Assembly (NCBI GenBank): GCA_963920765.1
Contig: OY987247.1
Location: 15,162,471 to 15,226,470 of the forward strand
Direction of reading: 5' to 3'
DNA length: 64,000 nt
DNA from: Ulota crispa
Lineage: Eukaryota; Streptophyta; Bryopsida; Orthotrichales; Orthotrichaceae
Shown: positions 11,569-23,675 of the stretch, piece after piece
Position numbering within the stretch: the stretch's first letter is position 1
Layout: every line of letters begins with the position of its first letter
Notes under the pieces: model-generated
The model's database searches: none
What the model saw: the letters and a program-made list of their open reading frames with translations, nothing else
Told to the model about the DNA's origin: nothing
Translations under genes and position numbers: made by a program

Positions 11569-12547
11569 GAGAAAGAGCTTCAAGTCTGGTTGTGCAGGAA
11601 TCCTGATTGATCAGGATGTTTTCCTCTTAGATCATGGCACATTTTGGAAAGTAAAAACAACTTTTTCAAGCATTTCGTTGTTTCTTATGTTCAGTCTACG
11701 CATGAATGTCACGGAAGAATGTTTGTTGTACGGTTTGTGTTTTTAACTCTAGACAATACTTCCTTTTTGTGTACCTTAGTATTGTAATGTATCGCAAATA
11801 ATGTTTTTACGATAACTGGGTTTATTTAATAATGTTGCTTTAGGCTTGCTGTTCACATTACCGTACTTTGTGTGTGTTTGTGTACTGATTATGCAACTTG
11901 AAGGGTTACGAATTTTTCGGTTGTTGGTTTGAGATAATGTTGAGTTTCATAGTATCCGTGAGGTCTGGTGGGGGTAACCAACTTTTGAATGCATCTGATC
12001 TTTTAAGAAATGACGATTAAGAGTTGTTATCTGTACTAATGATGTTTACTATCATTTAGGTGCAAGTATATACGGGACAAGGCTAATATAAAGGAACTGC
12101 CCTACGAATCAAAGTTAATGAAGTCTTTATCTAAGTACTTGTAAAATCCAAGGGTCTATTGAGACCCCTTAAGTTGTGAAGTCTAGTGCCTGTTCTGGTC
12201 GTGTCATAAACTCTTGTGAGTCGTGACACTAGCCCCTTTGGTTTTTTTGTGGCTTTTCTAATGAGCACGTTGAAGGCAGGATTGAGGGGATCTTTACAGC
12301 ATCGGGCTTGGCAATGGCATTTTTCTCCAGGACCTATGAAGTACGAAGTAGCCACTATTGTTTGGTATTATCAATGGCGTCATGTATTACGGAGTCTGGT
12401 TGGTGACTAATTCAGAATGTACAAGTAAGGTAGAAGTAAACTTACCTGATTCTGTTTGCCTTCCATTTTTGTCCTGGTGAAATGTTATTCTACTATGTCA
12501 TGAAATCATCATGAGTATAATCATTCATTCAACATGGTTGTACTGCT
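11569..12547. other. RPS2 3' flank and unassigned DNA
   Basis: The first few hundred bases are probably the RPS2 3' untranslated region and terminator; the sequence cannot fix the polyadenylation site. Short ORFs at 12131-12410 resemble no known protein. Confidence 0.4.
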
Positions 12548-12551
12548 GTAC

Positions 12552-13486
12552 AATGGCCTTGACTAAAGTTTGTCGCTCTCTAATTTTTACTTAAAGGTCA
12601 TGTTATGTTATGTTTTGAAATTGAGGTCAGTTGGGCTTTTTTGATCTTCAATTTTTTATATCTCATTCTTGCCCCCAATGCCAACCAAGCATACGAATAT
12701 TCAACCTCAAAAAACGAAAATTCAAATTTTTAATAAATTGCTTTGTGTCACAATTTAAGATTTTACATGGTTTTACAAGAAAATTGATTGAAAAACATTG
12801 ATGATGAATTTTGGAGATTTGATTGCATGGGTGTATAGGTAGCATCCATACAAACATCCATATGTATATCTTTCATGCTAAAAAAACCCCTTAAGTAAAA
12901 GGAAATTGATCTTCATAAGATTTAGTGTGACATGTGATATGCCCAAATCTTGTAAAATAGATATTTTTAATTTTTAGTTAGCTTTTCACCAAATAAACAC
13001 AAAAACATGTTCAAAGTTACAAACTTAGTCATTGTGTATGAGTAAAATAGCAAAATTTGATTATCATAAGAAAATATATATTTTACAAGATTTGGACATA
13101 TCACATGTCACACTAAACCTTATGAAGATCAATTTCCTTTTACTTGAGGGGTTTTTTTTAGCATGAAAGATGTACATATGGATGTGCATATGGATGTTAC
13201 CTATACACCCATGCAATCAAATTTCCAAAAATCATCATCAATGTTTTTCAATCAATTTTCTTGTAAAACCATGTAAAATCTTGAATTGTGACACAAGGCA
13301 ATTTGTCAAATTTTGAATTTATATTTTTTGAGGTTGAATATTGGTATCCTTGGTTGGCATTGGGGGCAAGAATGAGATATAAAAATTGAAGATCAAAAAA
13401 GCCCAACTAACCTCAATTTCAAAACATAGCATGACATGACATGTAAGTAAAAAAACAGAGAGCGACAAACTTTATTCAAGGGTACT
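12552..13486. mobile_element. inverted-repeat element A, GTAC group (935 bp)
   Basis: Left flank GTAC, right flank ATAC. The arms are about 400 bp each and pair imperfectly; both include the block AAAGTTTGTCGCTCTCT. A loop of about 120 bp contains TTAGCTTTTCACCAAATAAA. Related loop and arm sequences occur in the elements at 34704-35249 and 42504-43352. There is no transposase, so it is a non-autonomous fold-back DNA element. It directly abuts the palindrome at 13491. Confidence 0.8.
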
Positions 13487-13490
13487 ATAC

Positions 13491-14254
13491 AGTTGGGTAC
13501 AGGGTGTTTAGCAACTGCCGATTTGAGTTATTGAATTTTTTTGGTGGAACATGGTATACATTTGGTATATTTTTGTCAAAAAATTTATCATTGCATCCTT
13601 ATGCAATACCAAGCAAGCATATCAAATTTCAGCTCCTAAAAATCAAAACTCCATTTTTGGTGCATGATTTTGTAAGAAATTCATGGTTTTACATGATAAT
13701 TAATTGAAAAAATTTGGTGATGAGTTTTTGAGATTTGATTCCATGGATATGTAGGAAACATCCATATGCACATCTTCTATACTAAAAAAAACCCCATTAA
13801 GTAACAAAACTTTGAGCTACAAAAGATTCAATGAAACTTGTGATAGGCCCAAATTTTGTAATATGTATATATATATATACATATTACAAAATTTGGGCCT
13901 ATCACAAGTTTCATTGAATCTTTTGTAGCTCAAAGTTTTGTTACTTAATGGGGTTTTTTTTAGTATAGAAGATGTGCATATGGATGTTTCCTACATATCC
14001 ATGGAATCAAATCTCAAAAACTCATCACCAAATTTTTTCAATTAATTATCATGTAAAACCATGAATTTCTTACAAAATCATGCACCAAAAATGGAGTTTT
14101 GATTTTTAGGAGCTGAAATTTGATATGCTTGCTTGATATTGCATAAGGATGCAATGATAAATTTTTTGACAAAAATATACCAAATGTATACCATGTTCCA
14201 CCAAAAAAACTCAATAACTCAAATCGGCAGTTGCTAAACACCCTGTACCCGACT
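13491..14254. mobile_element. near-perfect 764-bp palindrome, GTAC group, element B
   Basis: Two arms of 382 bp meet at 13872/13873 with no spacer. Every matched pair sums to 27745 from end to end, so no indel separates the arms, and I noticed only about three mismatches. The centre is an alternating TA tract. Terminal sequence is AGTTGGGTACAGGGTG / CACCCTGTACCCGACT, flanked by ATAC and GTAC. The arms share motifs with element A (such as CCATATGCACATCTT-type and AAGTAAC-type blocks), but the loop found in its relatives is missing. Short mirror-image ORFs in both arms are by-products of the palindrome. Confidence 0.9.
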
Positions 14255-14402
14255 GTACTTCTAATAACTTACATCACAGGCGAGTTGTTTCAACCAATGC
14301 AAGACTTTTGAAAACTGCAAGTTTGTGTGACCTCTTCAACTTAATTTGACACTAATTTGGGTGAGCGTGAACGTGGCCACGTGATCTACTTTGTGTGTAT
14401 TG

Positions 14403-14795
14403 TAGGTTGAGAGCAGATTTGGCATAAAATGATTCCTCAAAATTTTGCCCAATTATTCCATAAATTATTCTTCAAAAATGCCCAATGTCAAACAAATCAA
14501 AAAATTGAAATGCCAAATATTATAAAAGACTTTAAGCTTAACTAACACTAGAAGTTTAAGGTTGATTCCAAGAGGGCTCAATCTATTGCAAATTTTATAC
14601 CAAGGGCTAATTTTAGAGGTGGAAGATGCTTAGAAAAAGGCTTGATTCTACTAGAAAATTTGGTTGAATACCAAATAATAACAACTTTTTTGAAAGTGCC
14701 CAATCTTGTTTAATTACAAAAGCGGATGCTGAATTCGTTTTTTCTCAAAAAATAATTGATTCGATACAAACATGTTGGAATCTGCTCTCAACCTA
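14403..14795. mobile_element. MITE with TAGGTTGAGAGCAGATT ends (393 bp)
   Basis: It begins TAGGTTGAGAGCAGATT and ends AATCTGCTCTCAACCTA, a perfect 17-bp inverted repeat. The interior is AT-rich and non-coding. No clear target duplication was found (left flank GTATTG, right flank CAGTATG), and no second copy lies in the window. Confidence 0.8.
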
Positions 14796-15019
14796 CAGTA
14801 TGTCTCTTGACCAATTTGTTTGAATATGTCTATTGACCATGTTCTTCAAGTTTTAAGTCTACAACCCTTCAACCCCCTCTTGGGACAGCAATTTAACAAA
14901 ATCCTTTACAGTGCTTGCAAAATCTCCTCACAATTTTGGTCACTTTTGTCATGCTATTTGAAATAATATTTAAATATTGTAGCATGGCCCATACTATTTG
15001 AAATTAACCTAGTGAACTA

Positions 15020-15601
15020 CTCCCTCTGTCCCAATATAAAGCTCCAAATTAGGCATAGTTCTTGTCCCACTAAAAAGCTTCTTTTTGCTAATTTCAATTG
15101 TTGAGAAAGCGTTTGTCATGTCCAATGATCTCATGGGGGCAAGCTAAGCAATTAAAAAGCATTCCTCTCCTAAGAAGCTTGGCTTTGCCCATATGAGGTA
15201 CCATTGTTGCTACTAATCTTTAAAACATTAATAATGAGGAGCTAGCAACATGTACAAAAATGGTATTTTTTGCATGGAATTTGGGTGCCCAAGCGGCAAC
15301 ATCAAAGCTGGAGATATTTCACATTTTGGGTAGATGGTATATTGATTCTAGAACACATGTGTCATTAGTACAAAGACTAAAATAATGAGGAGCCGGCATC
15401 CTTCACAAACTATGCACAAATGTGGTACTTTTTGCATGAAATTTGAATGTCTAAACGACAATATAAAAACTTGAGATTTTGCAAATATTTGGTAGGTGAT
15501 ATATTAATTCTAGAATGCATTTGTCACTAGCATAATGACTCAAAATACAATTAATCCCTCATGGAGAAAGTTTTTGGAGCTTTATAATGGGACAGAGGGA
15601 G
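15020..15601 (+). mobile_element. Stowaway MITE, copy 2 (582 bp) with internal duplication
   Basis: Flanked by TA (15018-15019 and 15602-15603). It begins CTCCCTCTGTCCCAATATAA and ends TTATAATGGGACAGAGGGAG. It is 162 bp longer than copy 1 because an interior block is present twice in tandem: compare AATGAGGAGCTAGCAACATG near 15234 with AATGAGGAGCCGGCATC near 15383, each followed by a GCATGRAATTTG stretch. The interior is homologous to 9253-9672 in reverse. Confidence 0.93.
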
Positions 15602-17121
15602 TATTTTATTAGTACGCCCCCACGAATACACTTTTTTTATAAATGTGTAAGTTAGGGTTATTAGTGGAAAACATAATAATTGACATAATTTATATGATAA
15701 AAATAGAGGTTGCTGGAAATCAAACTTTGATTTTCTAGTGAGAGCTTTTTTTTCCTCATGTGAGGTCTATCAGTGTTCAAGGGACACAATACCGTAACAT
15801 TATATAATAGGCCTTGAAGTTCCTTGCACTAAACTCAAGTAGCAAAATTACTCTGATGTTGTTATAGAGTTGAAATATATATATGTTCACAAGTAAGAAA
15901 AAATTAGCATTATAAATGAATACAACTAAGAAGAAATTAAGAGAAGCTGTGACCTAATTAGAGAAACAAGAACCACCCACACAAAACAACAAAATTGTGG
16001 CCTTTATCTATTGGCCTTTTGTGAATGGACTCAATTGGCTCCACTATTGGTGAATTTTATGGTGGGTATTTGAAACTCCCTAGTCTTTCAACTATTTTGT
16101 AGAATATAAAAAATCTTCATTGTTTGAAGCTTGAATGACTTACGAATTTTGAGAATTGTTACCCACGTTCTTAAAGTGGGTGCAAGTGGCAAGTTGTATT
16201 ATAAAAAGATTTGTTGAAAAATGCAAGTATGTTACATAGCTATTTTTGTTACTTACTTGGGATATATAAAATACTTGAAAGCAAAAATGTAAATACTCAT
16301 AAGTTCCTACAAAACAATGTTTAAAGTTTTTGAAGTCTTAAATCCAATTTTAATCAATTTCAAGTTATATTTTTGATTGTTTAATCCCCTTTCATTCAAA
16401 GCTCAAGTGTATATGCATTTCATCTTGTCACCGTGTCAAGATTCTGAATTGAAATAACTCATTGCCTCAAACAATAAAGTACTGCACAAACAAAAATTAG
16501 GGTACAATACATTAATTTCAATTTTTTTGAGAAATAATAGAAATCTTTTAGGCCTATATAAAATTTACATGATTTGCAACACTTTTAACAAGTGTGTAGT
16601 GTTTGTTGTTAATGTCTACAAAACATGCTTTACAACAAAAATAATAGAGTATGGATTGACATATGATTAAATTATGGTTTTCAAATTACAAGAACACGTG
16701 GAATCAATAAATAGTTGTTTGTTGCACAAAATGGTGGAGGATAAGATTTCTTAGAGTGTTATCAAAGATTTTTATTTTTAGGTCACAAACACAATTTAAA
16801 ATCTTAAACATTGTTACAAGATCTCTTCCTATGTATTTGCCAAATTCTTTATTTTATTTATGGATTTATATGTATTTAAGCTCAAGTAGAAAAGACGTGA
16901 TCAGTAGTAGCCCAATTGTATTGTTACTTCAAAACAAGTCAAGAAGATGACTTGAGCCTATGTCTTCAAAATTAAAGCCTTGTCTAAAAATATAAATTGA
17001 AGACCAAGGCATCCTTCATAAGATTTTGAGAGTATTGAAGTTTTTGCTTATTTATAGCAACCATAATGGAGAGAAGAGAAAATGGATTATTTTGTCTTCA
17101 AATCCATGTGTAAGATCAATA
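15602..17121. other. gene-free stretch upstream of the ankyrin gene
   Basis: AT-rich DNA with no recognised element. It must contain the promoter of the gene at 17122. The in-frame ATG at 17026 is an alternative start. Confidence 0.4.
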
Positions 17122-20100
17122 ATGGGAAATTCCATATCCTTTATGAAATGGATAAAACATGTTCAAAAAAAGAGTGGCACCAGAAAGTTGAAATTTGGTG
17201 CCAAAAAATTCTCCATGAGTTTTGCAAGGCGCTTTGCTGTAAGAGAAGAGGAAATCATGACTATAGATTTACATGAAGCAATTGCTTTTGGAGAAATAAC
17301 AACCGTAAGCCACCTCCTCATTCTTCCCGGAGTGGATCCATCTATTCCAGGCCCAGATGAAAAGACTCCTTTGCAAACTGCCATAGAATATGGACACATT
17401 GAAATTGTTAAACTACTTTTAAAAATGCCTATTGTAAATCCATATGGAGTAGTTGATGTATATAATCGAACTCCTTTGCATATAGCTTGTTGGAAGGGTC
17501 ATGGTGACATTGTTGAACTTCTTTTAGCAACAAGGCCAAAGCTTGAGACAATATTGTTGGATGAATTAAATCAATGTGAGCAAAAATCAAAAGATGATTA
17601 CACTTTAAGTCCAAATTTAAGTGATTATAAAAAGACATCAAAAGCTCCTTCAAAAAAGGAAATAAATATTAATATTGATAACAAAGAGTAAGTATATTAT
17701 ATGTCATATTTGATTGTACTATATATTTGAAACATTTGTTATAGAAAGTTTTATGTATATATTTTATACAATTGTATTTAAATTATAGGATTACACGTGG
17801 ATTAAAAAATGGTTTCTCATCATGAATAACATATGTTTGCAAAATAATTTAACCTACATAATTGATTATTCATGATTTTTGAAGACAATTTATATTTTTG
17901 CAAGATGCTAAGATTTTTTTTTAATCTATTATACAACAATTTTATAATTGCTTGAACAAGTTTTACAAAAAAAAAAAAAAAAACATGTCTAAAATTGTAA
18001 TATTGTTTTGCAATAGAAACAATACTTCAACAATCAACCATCAACTTTCACCTCCTATGTGTGATTCACATAAACTCAATCTTTATGTGGACATCAATGC
18101 TATAGCAAAAGATATCTACAAAGAGACACAATTAAAAAAAGAAAATATGTTCACCCAAGAAGAAAGTTTGACAAAAGGGTTTTCACCGTTACATTTAGCT
18201 GCATGGAGAGGAAGTGAAGATTGTGTAAAATTGTTGTTAGCAGAACCAAACTTGAACATGGATGTTGAAACAATGGACGGCTTTACACCACTTCATATGG
18301 CTACGGATCAAGGCCATGAAGAAGTAGTGCACCTTTTGATTCAAGAATACGCAAAACGCGTACACCAACGCCAAATACTTTTTGATCCCAACCTTGTTAC
18401 AAATCGAGATATGACGTATATGAATCATGAAAGAGACCAAAGAATGCTCAAGTTTCAAGAACCAAAAACCACTCAAAATGGTCCAATCAATGCAATTGAT
18501 TGCATGGGTCGAACTCCATTACATTATGGTGCAAAAAACGGCCGATTATTAACTGTAAAGGAATTATTACAATGGAATGACACTTATGTAAATATTCCAG
18601 ATGCAAATGAAATGTTACCTATTCATATGGCAGCACATGAAGGTCATGCTAACGTGGTTGCTATTTTGCTTTATGAATACCATTGGGGTCCTGCAATATT
18701 AAAAACCCATAAGCAAGCAATGGTAACTAAACGTACGATTATTCACCCACACCATATTTCCCAAGGATTAACTCTAGAAATCCTTCCACATCCAGATCTT
18801 ACAGACAACTTTGATGCTATCATAGAAGGCTCTACACCACTTCACTTAGCTGCTATAAAAGGTCACATTGAAGTGGTTCTCAAACTCCTCAAACATGTAG
18901 ATTCTAGAGTTTTCAATGGTAAAAAAGAACTTGCTCTAGAAAACGTTTTGCAACAAATTATTGTAAAAAAATGGGTTGATTGTTTACACTTGATTGAAAT
19001 GTTTAAACTTCTTCTAGTAGCCATGCCCAAAGTTTCAATTATGTCTAAAAATGATATGCGACTAGTGGAGACTTTAAAACTTGATAGAAATAGTGGAAGA
19101 GAAAGTTTATTATGGAAGTTAGATGCTTTTCATGCTTCTACTGCAACACTTTTACATTGGGCTGCAGCTAAAGGTAGTGCTTATCTTGTCCAACTTTTGT
19201 TGTTTCAACCGGGGATTGATATTAATCAATTAAATAGTGAAGTTGAAAAGTTTACTCCTTTACATATGGCTGCAAGGGCTGGTCATACTGGAATACTTAG
19301 ATTATTGATTGAAGAAAAAGATAAACTAAGACCTAATGAAGAAGACTACTTAGGTCGAACTGCTCTTCAAATTGCAGCTGAGCGGTATTTTGCTTCTAAG
19401 CATAATAAAAGTGGTGGTCATAGGAATGGGATTGGGAATGGATTATTATGGAATTTACCTCCAAGGATTCTTGAGAGGAATCCTTTAGAAGGTATTATTG
19501 AAATAAGTTGGAGGGATTGTGAGCAGTTGTTGCTTGGAAGAGAAGATGTAAAAGGTTATGTGGATTTGTTGTATCGAGATAGACAAGTTTTTGTTGATGC
19601 TGCTAATGCTATTTTGGTTGGGTCAGCTCTTATTGCTACTGTTACTTATAATGGATGGATGACTCCTCCTTTGGGTTATATTCCATACTATCATATACAA
19701 GTACATGCACAAAACCCAAAACTTGAAACTTTCATTTTGGGATTTTATTCTTTTTGTAGAAGTAAAACATGTCCTAAACAACTTGTTCTCAATGATTGTG
19801 AATGTCCAAAATAACTACATAATGACTCATTTACAATTGTTTAGGACATTTGCAATTGTTATAAACCAATCACATTTAGGACACTTTTTTTTTTAGTATT
19901 TGGGAAAATTTGATAGTTACCCTTGAAATTTGCAATATTTGTAACAATGCCCCTGGTTTTTTAGAAACTACACAAATACCCTTGGAACATATTTTTCAAG
20001 CATTTGTTTTGTTGTGCTTTTGTGGGATGTGTCAAGACCAATTTTGAAGTAAGGAGAGTGGAACAAAACAAAAAGAACCAGCAAACACACAAAGGATGAA

Positions 20101-20869
20101 GGCAGTGGCATGCACAATAGAACAAACCCCTTAAAACTATGGTCCAAGGGTATTTGTGCAATTCCTGAAAAACAAGGGACATTTGTACAAATATTGCAAA
20201 CTTAAGGAGTATCCAATCAAATTTATCCTTTATTCTTTTATGTCATATGTTTTCTTTCTTTCTTTTTGAAATTGGTGGAATATATCAAATAATTACACAT
20301 ATTACAGATGTATTTGATTAAAAGTCATTCAATGTATTTCAAAATGTGTTGCACTAATTTGTATTTGAAAGTTGGATGTAAGAAAACAAGAGCATATTTA
20401 TTAATGTAATTTTTTTCAATAGTGGGAATTGCCAGAGCCAGCCCCTATTCATACATTTCCTCAATATGTTGCAATTGAGCAATATCCAAGTGTTCGAGCA
20501 TTTTGGATTTTCAATAGTCTGTCCTTTTTTTTTAGTATGGCTTCAGTAATTGCTAGTGCTGAAGGAATCTTACCAGTGCAAGGAAAGTTTATTAAAGAAG
20601 CTGTTCAAGATGCACAAAGGGCAGTTGCTTATGCTTCTTCACTTTTGGTTATTTCTATAGTCTTCACCTTAGGTTCTTTTTCAGCTTGTGGATTTGCCGT
20701 ACTTCCTCCATTTAAAAAGTGGGAAAATTATATGACAATCACTTTGTGTTGTGGAGCTTTAATCACACTAGTATTTACAGTGCGTTTTGTTTTACCAATA
20801 ACTAGAATGTTAAGGCCAAGATATAATACCCAAATTCAAAGACGAAAATTTCAGAAATTTCACTTGTAA
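17122..20869 (+). CDS. ankyrin-repeat membrane protein with PGG domain (ACD6-like)
   Basis: Exons 17122-17687, 18017-19700 and 20423-20869. The first junction is phase 2 and the second phase 0, both GT-AG. The product is 898 residues. The start MGNSISF fits an N-myristoylation signal (Gly2, Ser6); an ATG at 17026 would add 32 residues. About ten ankyrin repeats follow, for example TPLQTAIEYGHIEIVKLLL, TPLHIACWKGHGDIVELLL, SPLHLAAWRGSEDCVKLLL and TPLHMAARAGHTGILRLLI. The PGG domain begins near residue 705 (RDRQVFVDAANAILVGSALI) and spans the exon 2/3 junction. Exon 3 adds three more hydrophobic segments, giving about four membrane spans. In angiosperms such proteins act at membranes in defence, cell death and salt responses. 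That role here is inferred from family. Confidence 0.9.
19902..20230. mobile_element. MITE, GGAAAATTTCATG family, copy 2, in an intron
   Basis: About 329 bp in intron 2 of the ankyrin gene. It starts GGGAAAATTTGATAGTTACC and ends in a matching inverted arm (ATCCAATCAAATTTATCC). Interior landmarks shared with the other copies include ACACAAATACCCTTGG and GGCATGCACAA. It leaves the splice sites of the intron intact. Confidence 0.75.
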
Positions 20870-22462
20870 TCTATGGTAATGCATGGTGGTCTATGGTAAT
20901 GTAACAACAATTTAACACAAGTTAAATTGCAAAAAAAATTACAAGCATATAAATGTGTGTTGAATGAATGTATACATATTTAAATTTTGATCATGTACTC
21001 TGCTATTTTTGTTTTTCCAAGCATTATAAATCATTAAAATAATAAATGAAAATGAGGTGCAAAATGATGTGTTTTAACAAAATAATTTTCACTCAATACC
21101 CAAATTTTTTATATTTATTAAAGCACCTTCTAATAGCGTTGAAATTTAAGATTAGTATTTAACGATTTCTAATTTCAATTCATTGTAATAAATTAAACTG
21201 TTCCAACCTGAAGTATTCATAACAAATGTGTCGTTGCTTTAGTTTTTGTTTATAATTTAGTAGAATACATTATTCTCTTGTACTAGATATGAAAATCTAT
21301 CGTTGTGCATAAAGGTGTCTTATTGGCATTCATATTGTGCATTAATATGCTTTGATTCATCTTTGTTTGTCAAACAGAATTCACTATTAGGCTTAACTTT
21401 TCACTCATACAAATTTTCGTGTAATTTTTTATTTTAACTCACATGAACAAATCACGTGGAAAATAAATCTTGAGTAATTTATTAAAAATTTGCTTGAGTT
21501 CTTATGAGTTTAAAATAGTAAGCTACATATTTCAAAGTTTTAGTGTTGTCTTACGAACTTCAGTATTTATGAATTGTAATGAAATGTTAAAATTAATGAA
21601 GATAAATTAATTGAAGAATAAAACTCTCCAACTTGAGACATTCAAGCAAGCTGAGCAGCTTTTTTTTTTTTTGCACCATGGGGCCAAAAAGCACCACTTG
21701 CAAAAAAGCAAGCAAAAAAACATAAGGGAAAAATAAAGAAATAAAATAAAAGAAGCCAGACAATAGCTTAGGATTTCAAGGGCAAGGCCAGAAAGCTTTA
21801 GCCTTGGTCATAGTCATCGCCACCTCTAGAGATCATGCAGCATCTCTTATTTTATTTCAAGCGCCAAATTGCTACAAATTATAGGACAACCTCGCCTCCA
21901 TGAATGAAATTTTATATTTTTAGATATTCTAACATGTGCAAATATGGAACTGTATTGTCCATTTTCTTACAAAAAATCTACCAAGTGCTAGATGATACCA
22001 TTCTTTTTAGCAATTTTGCCCTTTTTGCTTGAATATAATTATCTCTAGTGCTTGCAGAACTCAACACTTTTGAGCAATATAGCCACTTTAGCACAAAAGA
22101 AATTCCCTTTGTGCCAAATATTGTTAATAGTTTTTAGCACACTATGCCAGATTCACCATATCTACAATCCACTATTGCCACAACAATTCATTGACAGATA
22201 TGAAGTACTCGCCATGAGGGCAACTGTTCAAAATATAACGTAGCCAATCTGGCTTTCTGCCAAAACCCGAAAAAAAAAGGGGTGAAGCTCAGTTAAAACT
22301 ATGAATGAAGGTATCTTTGAGGTATCTTTGGTACGATAGTCCATATAAAAGATCTGTTTTAAAAGAGGCAACTTACAAGAACAACCAAGTGAGTAATAGG
22401 GATAATTAAGTGAGTAGTAAGTTTAGACAGTGAAAATCCCATTAGTCCCTGTGAGTGGAAGG
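20870..22462. other. gene-free stretch
   Basis: 3' flank of the ankyrin gene, then AT-rich DNA. Around 21640-22260 composition is less skewed, and the minus strand has peptide-like pieces (such as CPHGEYFISVNELLWQ) broken by stops, suggesting an unidentified decayed transposon protein. No family could be named. Confidence 0.35.
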
Positions 22463-22578
22463 GTGAGGTAGCATGTAGATTTGGAGCTTTTCAAGTAAAA
22501 TAAAGTACGCATTTAGATTGGTGAGGTAGCATGTAGATTTGGAGCTTTTCAAGTAAAATAAAGTACGCATTTAGATTG
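22463..22578 (+). repeat. perfect 58-bp tandem duplication
   Basis: Two identical 58-bp units begin GTGAGGTAGCATGTAGATTT at 22463 and 22521. Absence of any difference indicates a recent duplication, or an assembly artefact. Nearby, at 22739-22815, GTGACTTGGACGCT-type words are repeated several times. Confidence 0.95.
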
Positions 22579-23675
22579 CCATGGTTTAGATTTTAGACTT
22601 TAGACTGGGACGCTAACTTTGTTATTTATTTTTCTTCTTCGTTGTTTATTTTTTTAGAACCTCGTTGTTGTTACTAGGCTCTTTAGAAAATGTTTAGTGC
22701 AGTAATCATTGATACAAATCATTGTTGTTACTATCATTGTGACTTGGACGCTGACTTGGACGCTACTAGTTTGTTGTTGTTAAAATCATTGTGACTTGGA
22801 CGCTAGTAGTGTAAAATGTAAAATGTCAAGAAACTAGTGTGGGGAGAAAAACAAGTTATGGTGATTCTAAAAACAAGTTATTCAGTTTTACAAGTTAGCG
22901 TCCAATGATCAAAGTATCACAACTGTAAGAACAGGCAAAATATTTTTCAACGTAAGCTTACTTGCATGCAGTTCATCCATTTCACACGCCTCCACGCTAT
23001 GAGTAAACTTCGATTCTGGCCCCGGAATCGGAAAGCCCACAAGATCATTCAGGATGTGTGTTTCCGACAAGCATATTTTGGATGCATTTCGCCATACCCT
23101 AATCAGTAGATTCAACCCTATCTAACAGGACTTAGCAACTGCACATATGAAGATATGAAAATGACACGATAGTGTCCAGAGATTGTCACAGAATGCCAAG
23201 TTAGAAGTGAGGGTTGAGTGTATCATAGATTTGACACAAATCACTGTACCAGATCAAAAAAAGTATCAATGATATCTGTATTTACTGCGGACTTTACAGA
23301 AACATGTTGCAAGAGCAACTCAGGTTAAGTCTCAAAATCAGCGCTAAATCCACAACCAGATTCCATCCAATACACATATACCAGACAGATCCGGCAATAC
23401 AACTCTCCATAGATTATTGTTTATGCGCAGTATTTTGCCGATATGGAAATGCACGCAAGCCAGCATGCCAAAAATTTGTATTTCACAAAGTTTTCTGAGA
23501 TGAACTAAAAAAAAGGCACGGGCTAACAAATCCGAGTAACCACAACCCCAGCTCTTCTGATTATGGGGAGTGGTTTAAATATTTACCTATGATGATATAT
23601 TGCCTTTACACTGCGGATATAACATGAAAATTGAGATGCGCATGACCAACCACTCCTAGTTGCAGGAGCTCTCGA
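22579..23675. other. downstream flank of NSE4
   Basis: No convincing coding region. It should hold the 3' untranslated region of the minus-strand NSE4 gene ending at 23676. Confidence 0.4.

Noticed and set aside
13504-14241. Mirror-image 67-codon ORFs on opposite strands
   Set aside because: They are identical by virtue of lying in the two arms of the palindrome; no family features and AT-rich composition. Not genes.
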